Assembly (NCBI GenBank): GCA_947383685.1
Contig: CANDEE010000012.1
Location: 1-35,625 of the forward strand
Source of the DNA: an uncultured Pseudoflavonifractor sp.
GTDB lineage: Bacteria; Bacillota; Clostridia; Oscillospirales; Oscillospiraceae
Direction of reading: 5' to 3'
DNA length: 35,625 nucleotides
In this document: positions 1-8,111 of the stretch, piece after piece
Numbering within the stretch: the first letter of the stretch is position 1
Layout of the letters: each line of letters opens with the position of its first letter
Program-made: the position numbers and the translations under genes
Notes under the pieces: model-generated
What the model was told of the DNA's origin: nothing
The model's database searches: none
The model's input: the letters and a program-made list of their open reading frames with translations, nothing else

Positions 1-695
1 TCATATACCTTGTTGATGCGGGTCTTTCCGATAGTACCCAGGCGGGCAAGTAACTCCGAAACATCAGCCGGAGTGAAATACTGCCCCCCCTTCTTGCCCG
101 CATTGGCAGCGTACATACCCATCAGGTATTCGTAGGCATCGCCAAACAGGTCGGGATTGATGCCATCCGTGGAGAAAAGGGGCATCCGGTCAACGCCATG
201 GAGCAGCTCTGCGAGAACCTTGTTTCTCTTGGCGACCGTTTCACCGATGGACTTACTATTTACATCAAAGTCGTCAAACAGGCCAGCAAAGTCGTTTTCC
301 GCATCACCGCTGGCTGCACTACTTTCGATGTGATTGAATACGCGCTCCAGCGTCTCGTTGAGGTTTTCGTCCTTATCGGCGCAGGCGAGAACATTGCAGA
401 ACAGCTCAGAGGGCAGAATAAAGAAACCTTTTTCCTGCACTAACCCCTCACGAGCGGACTCTGCTTCTGCATCTGGCATTTTTGCATAGTCAAACTCTGC
501 ATTTCCGGCAGCATGTTCCCCTGCGTTTATGTAAGATGCGAAGTTTTCGGAGATATAGCGGTAAAACATGGTGCCAAGGACATAGGACTTGAAATCCCAC
601 TCTGACACATGACCCGCATGAACAAGATCCGTAGCAATTTTATATATCGAGCGGAACAGCTCGTCCCGTTCCTGGTCTCTCTTTATATCAGCCAC
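1..695 (-). CDS. hsdM: Type I restriction-modification methyltransferase subunit HsdM (5' part, cut by window)
   Basis: About 231 codons read without a stop to the window edge, so the C-terminal part is missing. Residues 1-150 match the helical N-terminal HsdM domain (an early segment reads LVHAGHVSEWDFKSYVLGTM). Near residue 200 the protein enters the N6-adenine methylase domain through GDAYEYLMGMYA and GGQYFTPADV, which are hallmark HsdM sequences. The family methylates adenine in a two-part target as part of an HsdRMS complex. The start is GTG at 695, preceded by GAGGAG; the nearby ATG at 720 runs into a stop after ten codons. A good promoter lies upstream at 765-793. Base composition is more AT-rich than the conjugation genes, consistent with a separately acquired defence module. 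Whether hsdS and hsdR follow cannot be seen. Confidence 0.9.
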   Translation of the reverse strand, partial: MADIKRDQERDELFRSIYKIATDLVHAGHVSEWDFKSYVLGTMFYRYISENFASYINAGEHAAGNAEFDYAKMPDAEAESAREGLVQEKGFFILPSELFCNVLACADKDENLNETLERVFNHIESSAASGDAENDFAGLFDDFDVNSKSIGETVAKRNKVLAELLHGVDRMPLFSTDGINPDLFGDAYEYLMGMYAANAGKKGGQYFTPADVSELLARLGTIGKTRINKVY

Positions 696-764
696 TGCTC
701 TTCTCCTCGCTCTCTTTCATATCAGGTCTGGAATGGCTACTCCTCCGAGCCCATATGCATTCAG

Positions 765-793
765 ATTATAACATAGTTTTGACGATAAAACAA
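765..793 (-). promoter_or_regulatory. Sigma-A type promoter for hsdM
   Basis: On the minus strand TTGTTT (788-793) is followed after 17 bases by a perfect TATAAT (765-770). The predicted transcript starts near 758 and leads into the hsdM GTG at 695. Confidence 0.65.
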
Positions 794-891
794 CGAAAAT
801 GCCGTGTCCCATAGATATTTGTCTTTTCTCTGCTATGGGTGGTCTATTCCCCTGGTATGTTCTGGGGGCGTCATGATGGTGCCCTCCCTGC

Positions 892-925
892 GTCCACCAA
901 AGGGTAAAGTGACCCCTTGGTGGAC
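892..925. repeat. Inverted repeat (hairpin) between hsdM and the ICE operon
   Basis: GTCCACCAA (892-900) pairs with TTGGTGGAC (917-925), and GGG/CCC extends the stem past one mismatch. The run of T is on the plus-strand side (926-930), so it is not a classical terminator for the minus-strand operon that ends at 941, although it may stabilise that mRNA's 3' end. The rest of the 696-940 gap holds only the hsdM promoter and leader. Confidence 0.5.
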
Positions 926-940
926 TTTTTGGTTCAAAAA

Positions 941-1201
941 TCAGGGAGTTAAGACGAGGTAGCGGTTGGACGAACTGCTGCCGTTCTCTCGCCAGCGGGG
1001 TTCTTTGGCAAGCCAGCCGGTACGCTCCAGCTCTCGCAAGGCTCGCTGGATAGTGGAGCGGGACAGGCTCAGCTCTCTGGACATGGTGGACACTGCAGGC
1101 CAGCAGTAGCCCTCTTTGTTTGCTCTCTCACGAAGGTACATATAGACCGTTACCGCCCTGTGGGGCAGATCGGCGGCGTAGATGGAGTCAAAATAGCCCA
1201 T
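941..1201 (-). CDS. Small helix-turn-helix protein
   Basis: An 86-residue protein. It is a winged helix-turn-helix of the replication-initiator/HTH_36 sort: residues near 39-60 read STMSRELSLSRSTIQRALRE, a clear recognition helix, followed by a wing (TGWLAKEPRW). The start is the ATG at 1201, with GGAGG seven bases upstream; a TTG two codons earlier overlaps the virD4 stop and is less well spaced. It is the last gene of the TOPRIM-virD4 operon. Likely role is transcriptional control of the element, which is an inference from fold and position. No ligand domain is present. Confidence 0.75.
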   Translation of the reverse strand: MGYFDSIYAADLPHRAVTVYMYLRERANKEGYCWPAVSTMSRELSLSRSTIQRALRELERTGWLAKEPRWRENGSSSSNRYLVLTP

Positions 1202-1203
1202 TT

Positions 1204-3021
1204 TCAATCCTCCTCCACAACGAGAATTTGATCTTCCCTACTGCGTGCCCACTGGCTAGGATTGTTCAGCGGAGCGGGCTCGACCTCGATGGAGGGCGCA
1301 GGCTCAGGCTCTGGCTCCTCCGGGTGCGTGCTGTTATAAATGGCCATCTCCAGCTCCTTGCGGCTGGCATAGGCCACCGGGCGTTGGGCCTGCTCCGGCA
1401 CCTCATAAGGCTTGCCGAAGGTGATGCCCCAGTCCAGAAACAGCCGGAGAGTGACCTGCATGGGGTGCATCCCAGTTTTCATGACGATAAACTGGCCCTT
1501 GGGCATGGACTTCAACTCATCGGCGGTCATAAGGGGACGCTCGGTCATCTGCAGGGTCTGGGACTTGTCCTTGCCCACGCTGACGCTCCCGCTCATAACA
1601 GTACGGGTTCCCAGGGCCTTGGACATCTCCTCGGCTGTATGTGATGTAGGCGAATAACCGCCTGAAATACTAATCTGGCAGTTGTCTTGGATTATCTCGC
1701 TGCCCTCTTTTCCGTAGTTTTTCTCCAATTGTCCCGTGATTGACTGCACGATAGGCACGAGCATGAGCCGTCTGGATCGGCTGGCGCTGAACATCAGCTC
1801 CAGCGAGTCAATGGGCGGGATCGTCCCCAGCTCATCACAGAAAAAGACCACCCGGTTCTTGAGCTTCCCGCCGTTTTCATCGGCCACGGCAAGGATCTCC
1901 CGGTAGAGGTTCTGGAGGAGCAGGGACACGATGGCGTACTTGGTGTTGTCTTCCTCTGGGAGAACGATAAAGATAGCGGACTTTTCGTTGCAAAACCTTT
2001 CGGCGTCAATGGCAGTGTCAAAGCATAGGAGCTGCTCCATCTCCGAGTCCAGGAAGGTGTTGAGTCGGGAGAGGACAGTGGAGAGAATGGATGCCATGGC
2101 TTGGTCTGCCGAATTAAGGGCGGCTCCAGCAAACCAGCGGGCCTTGTGATCTGCCGGGAGCTTATCAATAAGGAGCTGGAAGAGGTTCTTGCCTTTGACC
2201 GGGCTGGGCCCCAACAGCTCTTGTGTCAGTTTGAATGCAGAGACAATGTGCCGCTTATAGCTGGGATTACCTTTCTCATCGATGTCGGAGACATACTCAG
2301 CCAGAAGGAGGAAAATGGAGGTTAATATCCCCTCTGCAGAGTCATAGAAGAATTGGTTTTGGCCATAATTGCCCTCGCCTCCGGCGTGAATCAGCGTCTT
2401 GGCAAGGATTTTGGCATATTTCTCCGACTTTGCCTTTGCCGCCAGGTTCTTGTGGTCGGCCTTGTAGATGTCCATGTACTTGTTGATGAGGTGGAGCAGG
2501 TTGTTGCCATCTGACCGGGTGGGGTTGCGGAGATCCAGCACGGCGATTTGGTAACCGTAGCAGTCTTTGGCGATCCCGGCATAGTTGCGGTAGAGGTCGC
2601 CCTTGGTGTCGGTGCAAAGGAAGCTCATCCCGCTGGCGCAGGCGTATTCAATGTTGGGATACAAGAAGTACGCCGTCTTTCCAGCGCCACTGGCGGCGGT
2701 GACCATGGCGTGGACGTCCTCGGTCTCCACCAGCGCCCGGATCTTCCCCTTTGGGCCTTCACTGCCCACAATAAGTCCCTGGTGGCCGGTTGGGAGCTTC
2801 TCCCCCTTACGCCAAAGGCCGGGGGTGAAGGCTACATGGTCATAGCTCTGGGCAATCTCCAGCTTGGTGGCCCACCGAGCCGTCCCGTGCTGTCCATCGC
2901 CCACGGTCCGGGACTTGATGCTGTTCAGCGTGCCTTGCCTGGATATGGCATAAAAAAACACCGCCGCCAGCGAAATACCAGCGGCGGTGGCTACAACAAG
3001 AAATAACTGGTGTAAATCCAT
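1204..3021 (-). CDS. virD4: VirD4/TraG-type conjugative coupling ATPase
   Basis: A 605-residue type IV secretion coupling protein that links the relaxosome to the mating channel and powers DNA export at the inner membrane. One N-terminal membrane helix (about residues 5-25) is followed by the P-loop SGAGKT (about 111-116) and Walker B VVFFCDELG (near 390). Clostridial ICE versions typically have this short single-helix N-terminus. The start is placed at MDLHQLF (3021) because AAGGAGC sits 7 bases upstream; an in-frame GTG at 3042 overlaps the preceding stop but has no ribosome site. It follows the TOPRIM gene and overlaps the helix-turn-helix gene. Confidence 0.93.
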   Translation of the reverse strand: MDLHQLFLVVATAAGISLAAVFFYAISRQGTLNSIKSRTVGDGQHGTARWATKLEIAQSYDHVAFTPGLWRKGEKLPTGHQGLIVGSEGPKGKIRALVETEDVHAMVTAASGAGKTAYFLYPNIEYACASGMSFLCTDTKGDLYRNYAGIAKDCYGYQIAVLDLRNPTRSDGNNLLHLINKYMDIYKADHKNLAAKAKSEKYAKILAKTLIHAGGEGNYGQNQFFYDSAEGILTSIFLLLAEYVSDIDEKGNPSYKRHIVSAFKLTQELLGPSPVKGKNLFQLLIDKLPADHKARWFAGAALNSADQAMASILSTVLSRLNTFLDSEMEQLLCFDTAIDAERFCNEKSAIFIVLPEEDNTKYAIVSLLLQNLYREILAVADENGGKLKNRVVFFCDELGTIPPIDSLELMFSASRSRRLMLVPIVQSITGQLEKNYGKEGSEIIQDNCQISISGGYSPTSHTAEEMSKALGTRTVMSGSVSVGKDKSQTLQMTERPLMTADELKSMPKGQFIVMKTGMHPMQVTLRLFLDWGITFGKPYEVPEQAQRPVAYASRKELEMAIYNSTHPEEPEPEPAPSIEVEPAPLNNPSQWARSREDQILVVEED

Positions 3022-3038
3022 AATGATGCTCCTTTTTA

Positions 3039-4457
3039 TCACATAGCCATAGAGGGCGGGGCTTGAGCCTGCTCCTGGGCCTGTTTCTGCTGCTGGATCA
3101 ACTCATCCGCGGCATATTTAACGGACACCATGGCACAGGAGGCCGCAAGATCCAGCCATGCTGTGGCCGTCTGCATCTTCTCCTCTGCGGTGTGGATGCC
3201 CTCACTCTTAGCGAGGACGCCCCGCAGCTCCATTTCTATCTCGCCAGGGCGGTTTTTGAGGCCGCTCCGGTTGTGGTGGGGCTTGATCCTGCGGTGCAGG
3301 GCCACCTCTAGCTGCTCCGGGGTGAGATCCCGCCCGATCTGCCGGTACTCCCGCCGTGCGGCGGCAATGGCCAGAGTTGCGGCGTTTTCCATCCAGCCCA
3401 TAGCCTGCTCCAAATTCCCCCGGGAAAGGCTGGACTTATACTGGGCGATGAGTCCAGGGAACTGCACCGCCGCTTGGCTGCCCTTGGCGACATGGAGCTT
3501 TCCCATGATCCGCTGACAGATAGGGTCTGCCACGATGAGCTGGGGATGCTCCTGGGCGGGAATGGCCTCCTGCTCGTGAAGGGCCTTCAAGTCCTCGTTC
3601 CAGTCCTTCTGCTGGGGCTGGAGTATGACGGCCTGGGTATATCCATGCTCCCGAAGGGTTTCTATGTGTTGGCCACAGGCTTCGATCCCCGCAGGGTCGT
3701 GATCCAGGCAGAGGGCCACCTTTTTGAGCTGGGGGTTCTGCTCCAGTATCCACAGCATGGCATTGTCCGATGTCCCGCAGAGAGCCACATAGCTGTGCTT
3801 CTGCCAGTCCTTTGGGTAGAGGGTCAGGAAGGAGAGCATGTCAATGGGGGCCTCGAAGACGTAGAGGCAGTCGCTGGTCCCATTCCAGTGGAAACTGTAC
3901 TGGGGCAGACAGCCCTCCACGTTGATGCGGAAGGTCTTGCCGAAGCTGTTGACGCTCCGTTTGTGGGCATGACGGGCAACGCCGTGTTCATCGTTTCCGA
4001 CAAACACGGCATTGTGATGCTCGGCGTCCTCGTAGATGAGGCCAGCCCTTGCGAATTCAGAGAGGACGTCCCGGCTGATGAACCGCTGGCGCATAAGGTA
4101 GGCATAGACCCGCCTCATGTCGCTGTGGGCTGGGGGAAGCTCAAAGGGCTTGGGAACCCGTTCCTGCTTTGGCTCGGCTCTCTGCAATGGCTGGCCCTGC
4201 TCTCCACCCAGGAGCATGGACATGGCCTCCGGGTAGGAAAGGTTGTAGAACCGCTGGACAAAGGACACCGGGCCGCCGCCCTCCTTGATGGCGTGGTCGT
4301 ACCAGCCGTTGCCCCGGATGGTGACGGAGTGGTCCCGTTTGAGCCGCTTCTCAGGCCCGGAGCGAATGAGTTCCTCGCCTTGGGAGAGGAGGAACCTTTC
4401 CAGATCCACCTCACTGGCCCGGAGCTTCTGCTCGTCTGTGAAATAGATGTAGGGCAT
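3039..4457 (-). CDS. DUF3991/TOPRIM primase-like protein
   Basis: A 472-residue protein. The N-terminal 90 residues resemble the DNA-binding region of primases (WYDHAIKEGGGPVSFVQ) but lack zinc-binding cysteines. A DUF3991 segment covers about 110-170. The TOPRIM fold follows, with the acidic motif FEAPIDMLS and the LDHDPAG motif that binds Mg2+. Relatives in ICEs are thought to act in priming or DNA processing in the recipient. The start is ATG 4457 with GGAGG 8 bases upstream; a longer frame back to 4520 has no ribosome site and runs through the terminator. The last residues are APPSMAM, one of several Met-ending tails in this element. It begins the virD4 operon. Confidence 0.85.
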   Translation of the reverse strand: MPYIYFTDEQKLRASEVDLERFLLSQGEELIRSGPEKRLKRDHSVTIRGNGWYDHAIKEGGGPVSFVQRFYNLSYPEAMSMLLGGEQGQPLQRAEPKQERVPKPFELPPAHSDMRRVYAYLMRQRFISRDVLSEFARAGLIYEDAEHHNAVFVGNDEHGVARHAHKRSVNSFGKTFRINVEGCLPQYSFHWNGTSDCLYVFEAPIDMLSFLTLYPKDWQKHSYVALCGTSDNAMLWILEQNPQLKKVALCLDHDPAGIEACGQHIETLREHGYTQAVILQPQQKDWNEDLKALHEQEAIPAQEHPQLIVADPICQRIMGKLHVAKGSQAAVQFPGLIAQYKSSLSRGNLEQAMGWMENAATLAIAAARREYRQIGRDLTPEQLEVALHRRIKPHHNRSGLKNRPGEIEMELRGVLAKSEGIHTAEEKMQTATAWLDLAASCAMVSVKYAADELIQQQKQAQEQAQAPPSMAM

Positions 4458-4476
4458 TTTAACACCTCCAAAGCAT

Positions 4477-4510
4477 AAAAAATCGGTGTGCCAATGATTT
4501 GGCACACCGA
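4477..4510 (-). terminator. Strong intrinsic terminator after the DUF3800 gene
   Basis: A perfect 12-bp stem (4483-4494 with 4499-4510, loop TGAT) is followed on the minus strand by six U (complement of 4477-4482). It lies only about 16 bases before the ribosome site of the TOPRIM gene, so that operon needs read-through or a promoter that I could not identify. Confidence 0.85.
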
Positions 4511-4537
4511 TAAACACCACATTATTTTCTACATTGC

Positions 4538-5218
4538 CTATAGTTTCTTTCGCAAAATCGCTTTGAGATATTCCTTCTTAAAACTCTTAATTGAGTGGAA
4601 AAACTCCATCTCCGATTTAGAAAATTCTTTTTTCTCTGCCTTGATCGACAATAGTTCTGTTGTGCAGATCAAATCGGCCACTTGAAAGAGCTTGTAATCC
4701 ACAGGCTGCACCTTGCGAAACTCCACATGGGGGAACATCACAGTGAACAGCGTGGTGATAATCTTTGTCAATTCAACCTGCCCGTTGTCATAATAAATTA
4801 TAATTCTGTCATAACTGTTGAAGAAGTCAGCGTGTTTTGCAAGTGATGAGCCTATTGAACGCGACAGTTTTGCGGTCATATCAACTGTATCTACGCATTC
4901 GTGTTTATCTACAGCGGCGCAGATATAGTGAATATCCAAGAGGCGTGCAAAATAGAACAGGATATTGAAAAGATGCTTTCGCTGTTCCATCTTGTCATTC
5001 AAGTAAACAGACTCTCTCCGAATGAGAGGCCCTGTGTGGATTGCGTGTTGGTGGTACCCTAAGTTACCAAGTCGGTATTCAAGGCTTTTCACTCGATCCG
5101 AGATATCCACGCTCTGATCATGGAGTACCATGGATACCAAATAATAAGGGGCGTGACGCTCATATGTACCGAAGTCACCAGATTCGTCAATGAACACGCT
5201 CAGAATCCTATCTGACAC
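4538..5218 (-). CDS. DUF3800 domain protein (cargo)
   Basis: A 226-residue protein of the DUF3800 family, recognised by FIDESGDFG at the N-terminus and a C-terminal VDYKLFQVADLIC segment. The family has a ribonuclease H-like fold with conserved acidic residues; its biochemical role is uncertain, and it is frequent in defence and mobile-element contexts. The start is taken as GTG 5218 because GAGGGG lies upstream; an ATG seven codons earlier has no ribosome site. The gene is AT-richer than its neighbours and is bracketed by terminators (5248-5276 and 4477-4510), with a near-consensus promoter at 5345-5373. It therefore looks like an independently expressed cassette inserted between the relaxase and TOPRIM genes. 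Confidence 0.85.
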   Translation of the reverse strand: MSDRILSVFIDESGDFGTYERHAPYYLVSMVLHDQSVDISDRVKSLEYRLGNLGYHQHAIHTGPLIRRESVYLNDKMEQRKHLFNILFYFARLLDIHYICAAVDKHECVDTVDMTAKLSRSIGSSLAKHADFFNSYDRIIIYYDNGQVELTKIITTLFTVMFPHVEFRKVQPVDYKLFQVADLICTTELLSIKAEKKEFSKSEMEFFHSIKSFKKEYLKAILRKKL

Positions 5219-5245
5219 AAGGCATCCCCTCACATCCATGTCTAT

Positions 5246-5338
5246 CTAAAAAAAGTGGCGGGGAATCTCCCCGCCATTCGGTGGACCAGGGTCTTTCGAC
5301 CAGCCCATAAGTCATGGGTCTAACCCATAACTCATTCT
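5246..5338 (-). ncRNA. Candidate structured small RNA or attenuated leader
   Basis: A transcript from the promoter at 5345-5373 would begin near 5338 and at once form a 13-bp hairpin (5323-5335 with 5307-5319, loop of 3, two G-U pairs). Next come a GGUC-GAAA-GACC tetraloop hairpin (around 5287-5300) and a GC-rich terminator with seven U. The result is a compact RNA of about 93 nt that is almost fully paired. Read-through would reach the DUF3800 start at 5218, so it may instead be an attenuating leader. I do not recognise a known RNA family. Confidence 0.5.
5248..5276 (-). terminator. Intrinsic terminator (relaxase operon and small RNA)
   Basis: A nine-base-pair stem (5256-5264 with 5268-5276, loop of 3) is followed on the minus strand by seven U (complement of 5248-5254). 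Confidence 0.88.
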
Positions 5339-5344
5339 ATGCTT

Positions 5345-5373
5345 ATTTTAGCTGACCTATTCCGCTTTGTCAA
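5345..5373 (-). promoter_or_regulatory. Near-consensus sigma-A promoter for the small RNA/DUF3800 unit
   Basis: A perfect -35 TTGACA (5368-5373), exactly 17 bases, then -10 TAAAAT (5345-5350). It lies immediately after the relaxase stop codon at 5390-5392. Confidence 0.85.
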
Positions 5374-5389
5374 CACATTTTTTGTGTCG

Positions 5390-8092
5390 CTACATCCTTT
5401 GTTCGTGATCGTCAGCCTTGTGACCCATGGCGATTTTCTTCTGCCTGATCTCCTGCCGGAGTTTTCTGTCTACGTCCATCTGCATTCCAGCCTGCCGCTG
5501 ACTCTGCTCCTGGAAGATCCTGCTCATGTGGTGGAGGAGGCGAACCACGCATTGGGTGGGGGTGGGGCCGCCGAATTCGTGGAGGTGGTCGAGGAACCAC
5601 TGGGCATACTCGTTGCCCTGGGAAGCGGACCGCTTAAACCATTCCACGGCGGCCTCCTCGTCCCGTTCCACCTCATGTCCCAGAAGGTAGAGCTTGCCCA
5701 GTTGGTACTGGGAGTATTGGTTTTCCTGGTCAGCGGAGGCGGTGAGGAGGCGCACGGCCTCGTCAACGTCCTTTGGTACATCCTCTCCGGCAAGGAGGAG
5801 CCGCCCCAGCCGGTATTGGGCGAATTGGTTGCCCAGCTCGGCGGACCGGTGCAGCCAGCGGAGGGCCTTGCCCATGTCCTTGGGGACTTCCTCACCCTCC
5901 AGATAGAGCTTGCCCAAGGCATAGGCGGCGTAGCTGTTGTCCTGCTCGGCAGCCAGGGCGAACCACGACACGGCCTGAAGCATATCCTTTTCCACTCCCA
6001 CGCCGTCCCGGTGGAGTTTCCCCAGGACATACTGAGCGCAGTCTTGACCGGCGTCTGCGGCTTTGGTGAGCCACTCTACTGCCGTCCTGATCTGCTCGGC
6101 GGTGGAGGAGCCGTCTGCCAGGATGAGCTTGGCCAGTTGGTACTGGGCGTGGGGGTTGCCCAGCTTGGCAGACCGCTCAAACCACTCCCGCGCCGTCTGC
6201 TCGTCCCGCTCGGTCCCTACACCGTGAAGGCACATCCAGCCCAGGCGGTACTGGAGTTGGTCATCGTGGCTCTGCTTTTCCAGGCTCTTGAAGCCGCCGT
6301 AGGCGATTTGGAACCACCGTTGGGCTTCTTCATCGCTCTGGTCGCAGCCGGAACCGTCCCGGTACAGCTTGCCCAGCTCAAAGGCGGCGTAAGGAAAGCC
6401 CTGGGACGCAGATGCGGTGTAGAGCTGGTGGGCCTGCGCCACGTCCTTTGCCAACCCCTCTCCCCGGAGGTAGAGACCAGCCAGAGAGTATTGGGCGTAC
6501 TTGTGACCCTGCTCGGCTGCCTTTGTGAACCACTGGGCGGCCGTAGCGTGGTCCTGCTCAGTCCCCAACCCTCTGGCGTACAGCTTGCCGATACGGTACT
6601 CGGTGTAGCGGTCAGCCTCCCACTCCTCCAGTTCCAAGAAGGCAGAGAGGGCTTTGGCGTACCACCGCTGACCTTCCTCCGGGTCAGCGTCCCGGCCCAG
6701 GCCGTCTACCCACATTCTGCCCAGGTCGCACATGGCGAGGGCGTTACCTCGCTGGGCCTCCTGGCAGAACAGCTCATAGGCCGCTGCGAAGTCAGGCGGG
6801 ATGTCCTCGGAGCCGTAGAGGAGTGTCCGTGCCTGCTTGTACTCCTCCGTCCAATCGGCGTTGGGGAGCGGTTCTTCATCCTCCGTAGGGGTTGGCTCTG
6901 GAGCTGGCGCCTCTGGGAGAGCGGTCAGTTCCTCCGCGGGGTCCGGCTCCTGTGCTGGCTCTGGGGGCTGGGGGCCGTTCAGCTTCACGGCCTCCTGGAT
7001 GACCATGTTCTTGATCTGTCGCAGCTCCTTCTGCTGGGAGAGGGGCAGACGATCCGGCAGATCGTCCTTGTAGCTGCGGAGGACTTCTTCTCTCTGCTCA
7101 TACCAGAGGCCGTAGGCTTCAGCTATACGAGGATCCCCGGCCAGCTCGTCCACGATCTCATCCACCAGAGCCTTGAGGGGCGCTTTGAGGTAGCCGTACT
7201 GCTTGCGGCCACCTACAGTCTGGAGCTGCTTGGCGAGGCTGACCATGAGCTGACCCATGCGCTGGTTTTCCATAGACCCAGACTTCATCTCCTGGAGGAG
7301 AGACTCCATCCGCTCACGGCTTTGGGCAGTCAGCTCGTCCCGGCGCATGGTCTGCCGCTGGTATATTTCGGTTAGGTCTTGCTGGAATATTTCACCCACC
7401 AGCTTGCTTTTAAATCTGGCGATGCCATCCTTGCTGAGAAAGCCGGACTTGCCATCCGCACTGTAGACCACCATGTGGACGTGGGGATGGTGGCCTTCGT
7501 TGTGAAAGGCAGCGTACCAGCGGAATTGGCTCAGCGGGATCTTCATGGCCTCGGCCAACTTGGGCGCCGATGCGGAGAGTAACTCCCTCCATCGTTTGGC
7601 GTTATCATAACCCAGCCGCTGGGCATCCTCCCTCCGCAGAGAGAGGATTGGCAACCATACTGTGCCAGGGTGACTGGCTACCTCCGAGGCAATCCGGCTC
7701 AGCACCAGCTCGTCATCCTCTCCAGTGAAGAGGCCGTGGGAGCCCAGCCGCTCCGCGTGAGGACGCTGGGCGATGTACTGGAGGTAGTTCTCCTTCTTGG
7801 CTACCTGATTCAGATTGTCCTCGATGGCGCGGCTGATAAATTCGGAGGCGTTTCCACGGGTGGGCGCCACCAGGTAGTCCTCGTACTCGAAGAGACCTTT
7901 GCTCAGCGGGAATTCCCGGACGAGCTGCTTGACCATCGCCACCTGTTTCGGTGTAGCGGGTTTACTGGCTTGGCTGCCGCTGACCTTCTCCACACCCTTG
8001 CGGGTGGCGATGTAGCCAACGTAGTTTTCCAGGTGGGCGGAGAAGTTCGTCCCGCTCTTTATGTGAGGGCACTTGAAAGCCAGACGGGGCAT
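5390..8092 (-). CDS. MobP-type relaxase fused to Sel1-like repeats
   Basis: A 900-residue protein. Residues 1-330 are a MobP (MobP3-like) relaxase: candidate catalytic Tyr24 or Tyr27 in ENYVGYIATRKG, and the HUH metal site His197, His204 and His206 in HNEGHHPHVHMVVY. It would nick oriT, stay bound to the 5' end and pilot the strand through the channel. A Pro/Glu-rich linker (about 375-415) leads to about 11 Sel1-like helical repeats (about 430-830, typical unit YxLGKLYxxGxG), a protein-interaction solenoid not needed for nicking. The C-terminus is HEQRM. It follows the ribbon-helix-helix gene by 19 bases and lies beside the predicted oriT, whose sequence matches the specificity expected for MobP. 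The ribosome site (GAGGCGG) is weak. Confidence 0.92.
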   Translation of the reverse strand: MPRLAFKCPHIKSGTNFSAHLENYVGYIATRKGVEKVSGSQASKPATPKQVAMVKQLVREFPLSKGLFEYEDYLVAPTRGNASEFISRAIEDNLNQVAKKENYLQYIAQRPHAERLGSHGLFTGEDDELVLSRIASEVASHPGTVWLPILSLRREDAQRLGYDNAKRWRELLSASAPKLAEAMKIPLSQFRWYAAFHNEGHHPHVHMVVYSADGKSGFLSKDGIARFKSKLVGEIFQQDLTEIYQRQTMRRDELTAQSRERMESLLQEMKSGSMENQRMGQLMVSLAKQLQTVGGRKQYGYLKAPLKALVDEIVDELAGDPRIAEAYGLWYEQREEVLRSYKDDLPDRLPLSQQKELRQIKNMVIQEAVKLNGPQPPEPAQEPDPAEELTALPEAPAPEPTPTEDEEPLPNADWTEEYKQARTLLYGSEDIPPDFAAAYELFCQEAQRGNALAMCDLGRMWVDGLGRDADPEEGQRWYAKALSAFLELEEWEADRYTEYRIGKLYARGLGTEQDHATAAQWFTKAAEQGHKYAQYSLAGLYLRGEGLAKDVAQAHQLYTASASQGFPYAAFELGKLYRDGSGCDQSDEEAQRWFQIAYGGFKSLEKQSHDDQLQYRLGWMCLHGVGTERDEQTAREWFERSAKLGNPHAQYQLAKLILADGSSTAEQIRTAVEWLTKAADAGQDCAQYVLGKLHRDGVGVEKDMLQAVSWFALAAEQDNSYAAYALGKLYLEGEEVPKDMGKALRWLHRSAELGNQFAQYRLGRLLLAGEDVPKDVDEAVRLLTASADQENQYSQYQLGKLYLLGHEVERDEEAAVEWFKRSASQGNEYAQWFLDHLHEFGGPTPTQCVVRLLHHMSRIFQEQSQRQAGMQMDVDRKLRQEIRQKKIAMGHKADDHEQRM

Positions 8093-8111
8093 GGAGCGTC
8101 ACCGCCTCTCG

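Noticed and set aside
696..940. ICE attachment site or element end next to hsdM
   Set aside because: There is a change in composition and a hairpin, but no integrase, no direct repeat partner and no tRNA end in the window, so no boundary can be supported.
5246..5324. Short peptide frames (7 and 36 codons) inside the small RNA/leader
   Set aside because: Neither has a ribosome site, and the longer one runs through the terminator stem.
5339..7375. Long plus-strand open frame (678 codons) opposite the relaxase gene, with similar long plus-strand frames at 9172-10929, 13834-15579 and 25375-27210
   Set aside because: Each lies exactly opposite a convincing minus-strand gene, has no ribosome site and encodes Leu/Val/Gly-rich sequence typical of the antisense of GC-rich genes.
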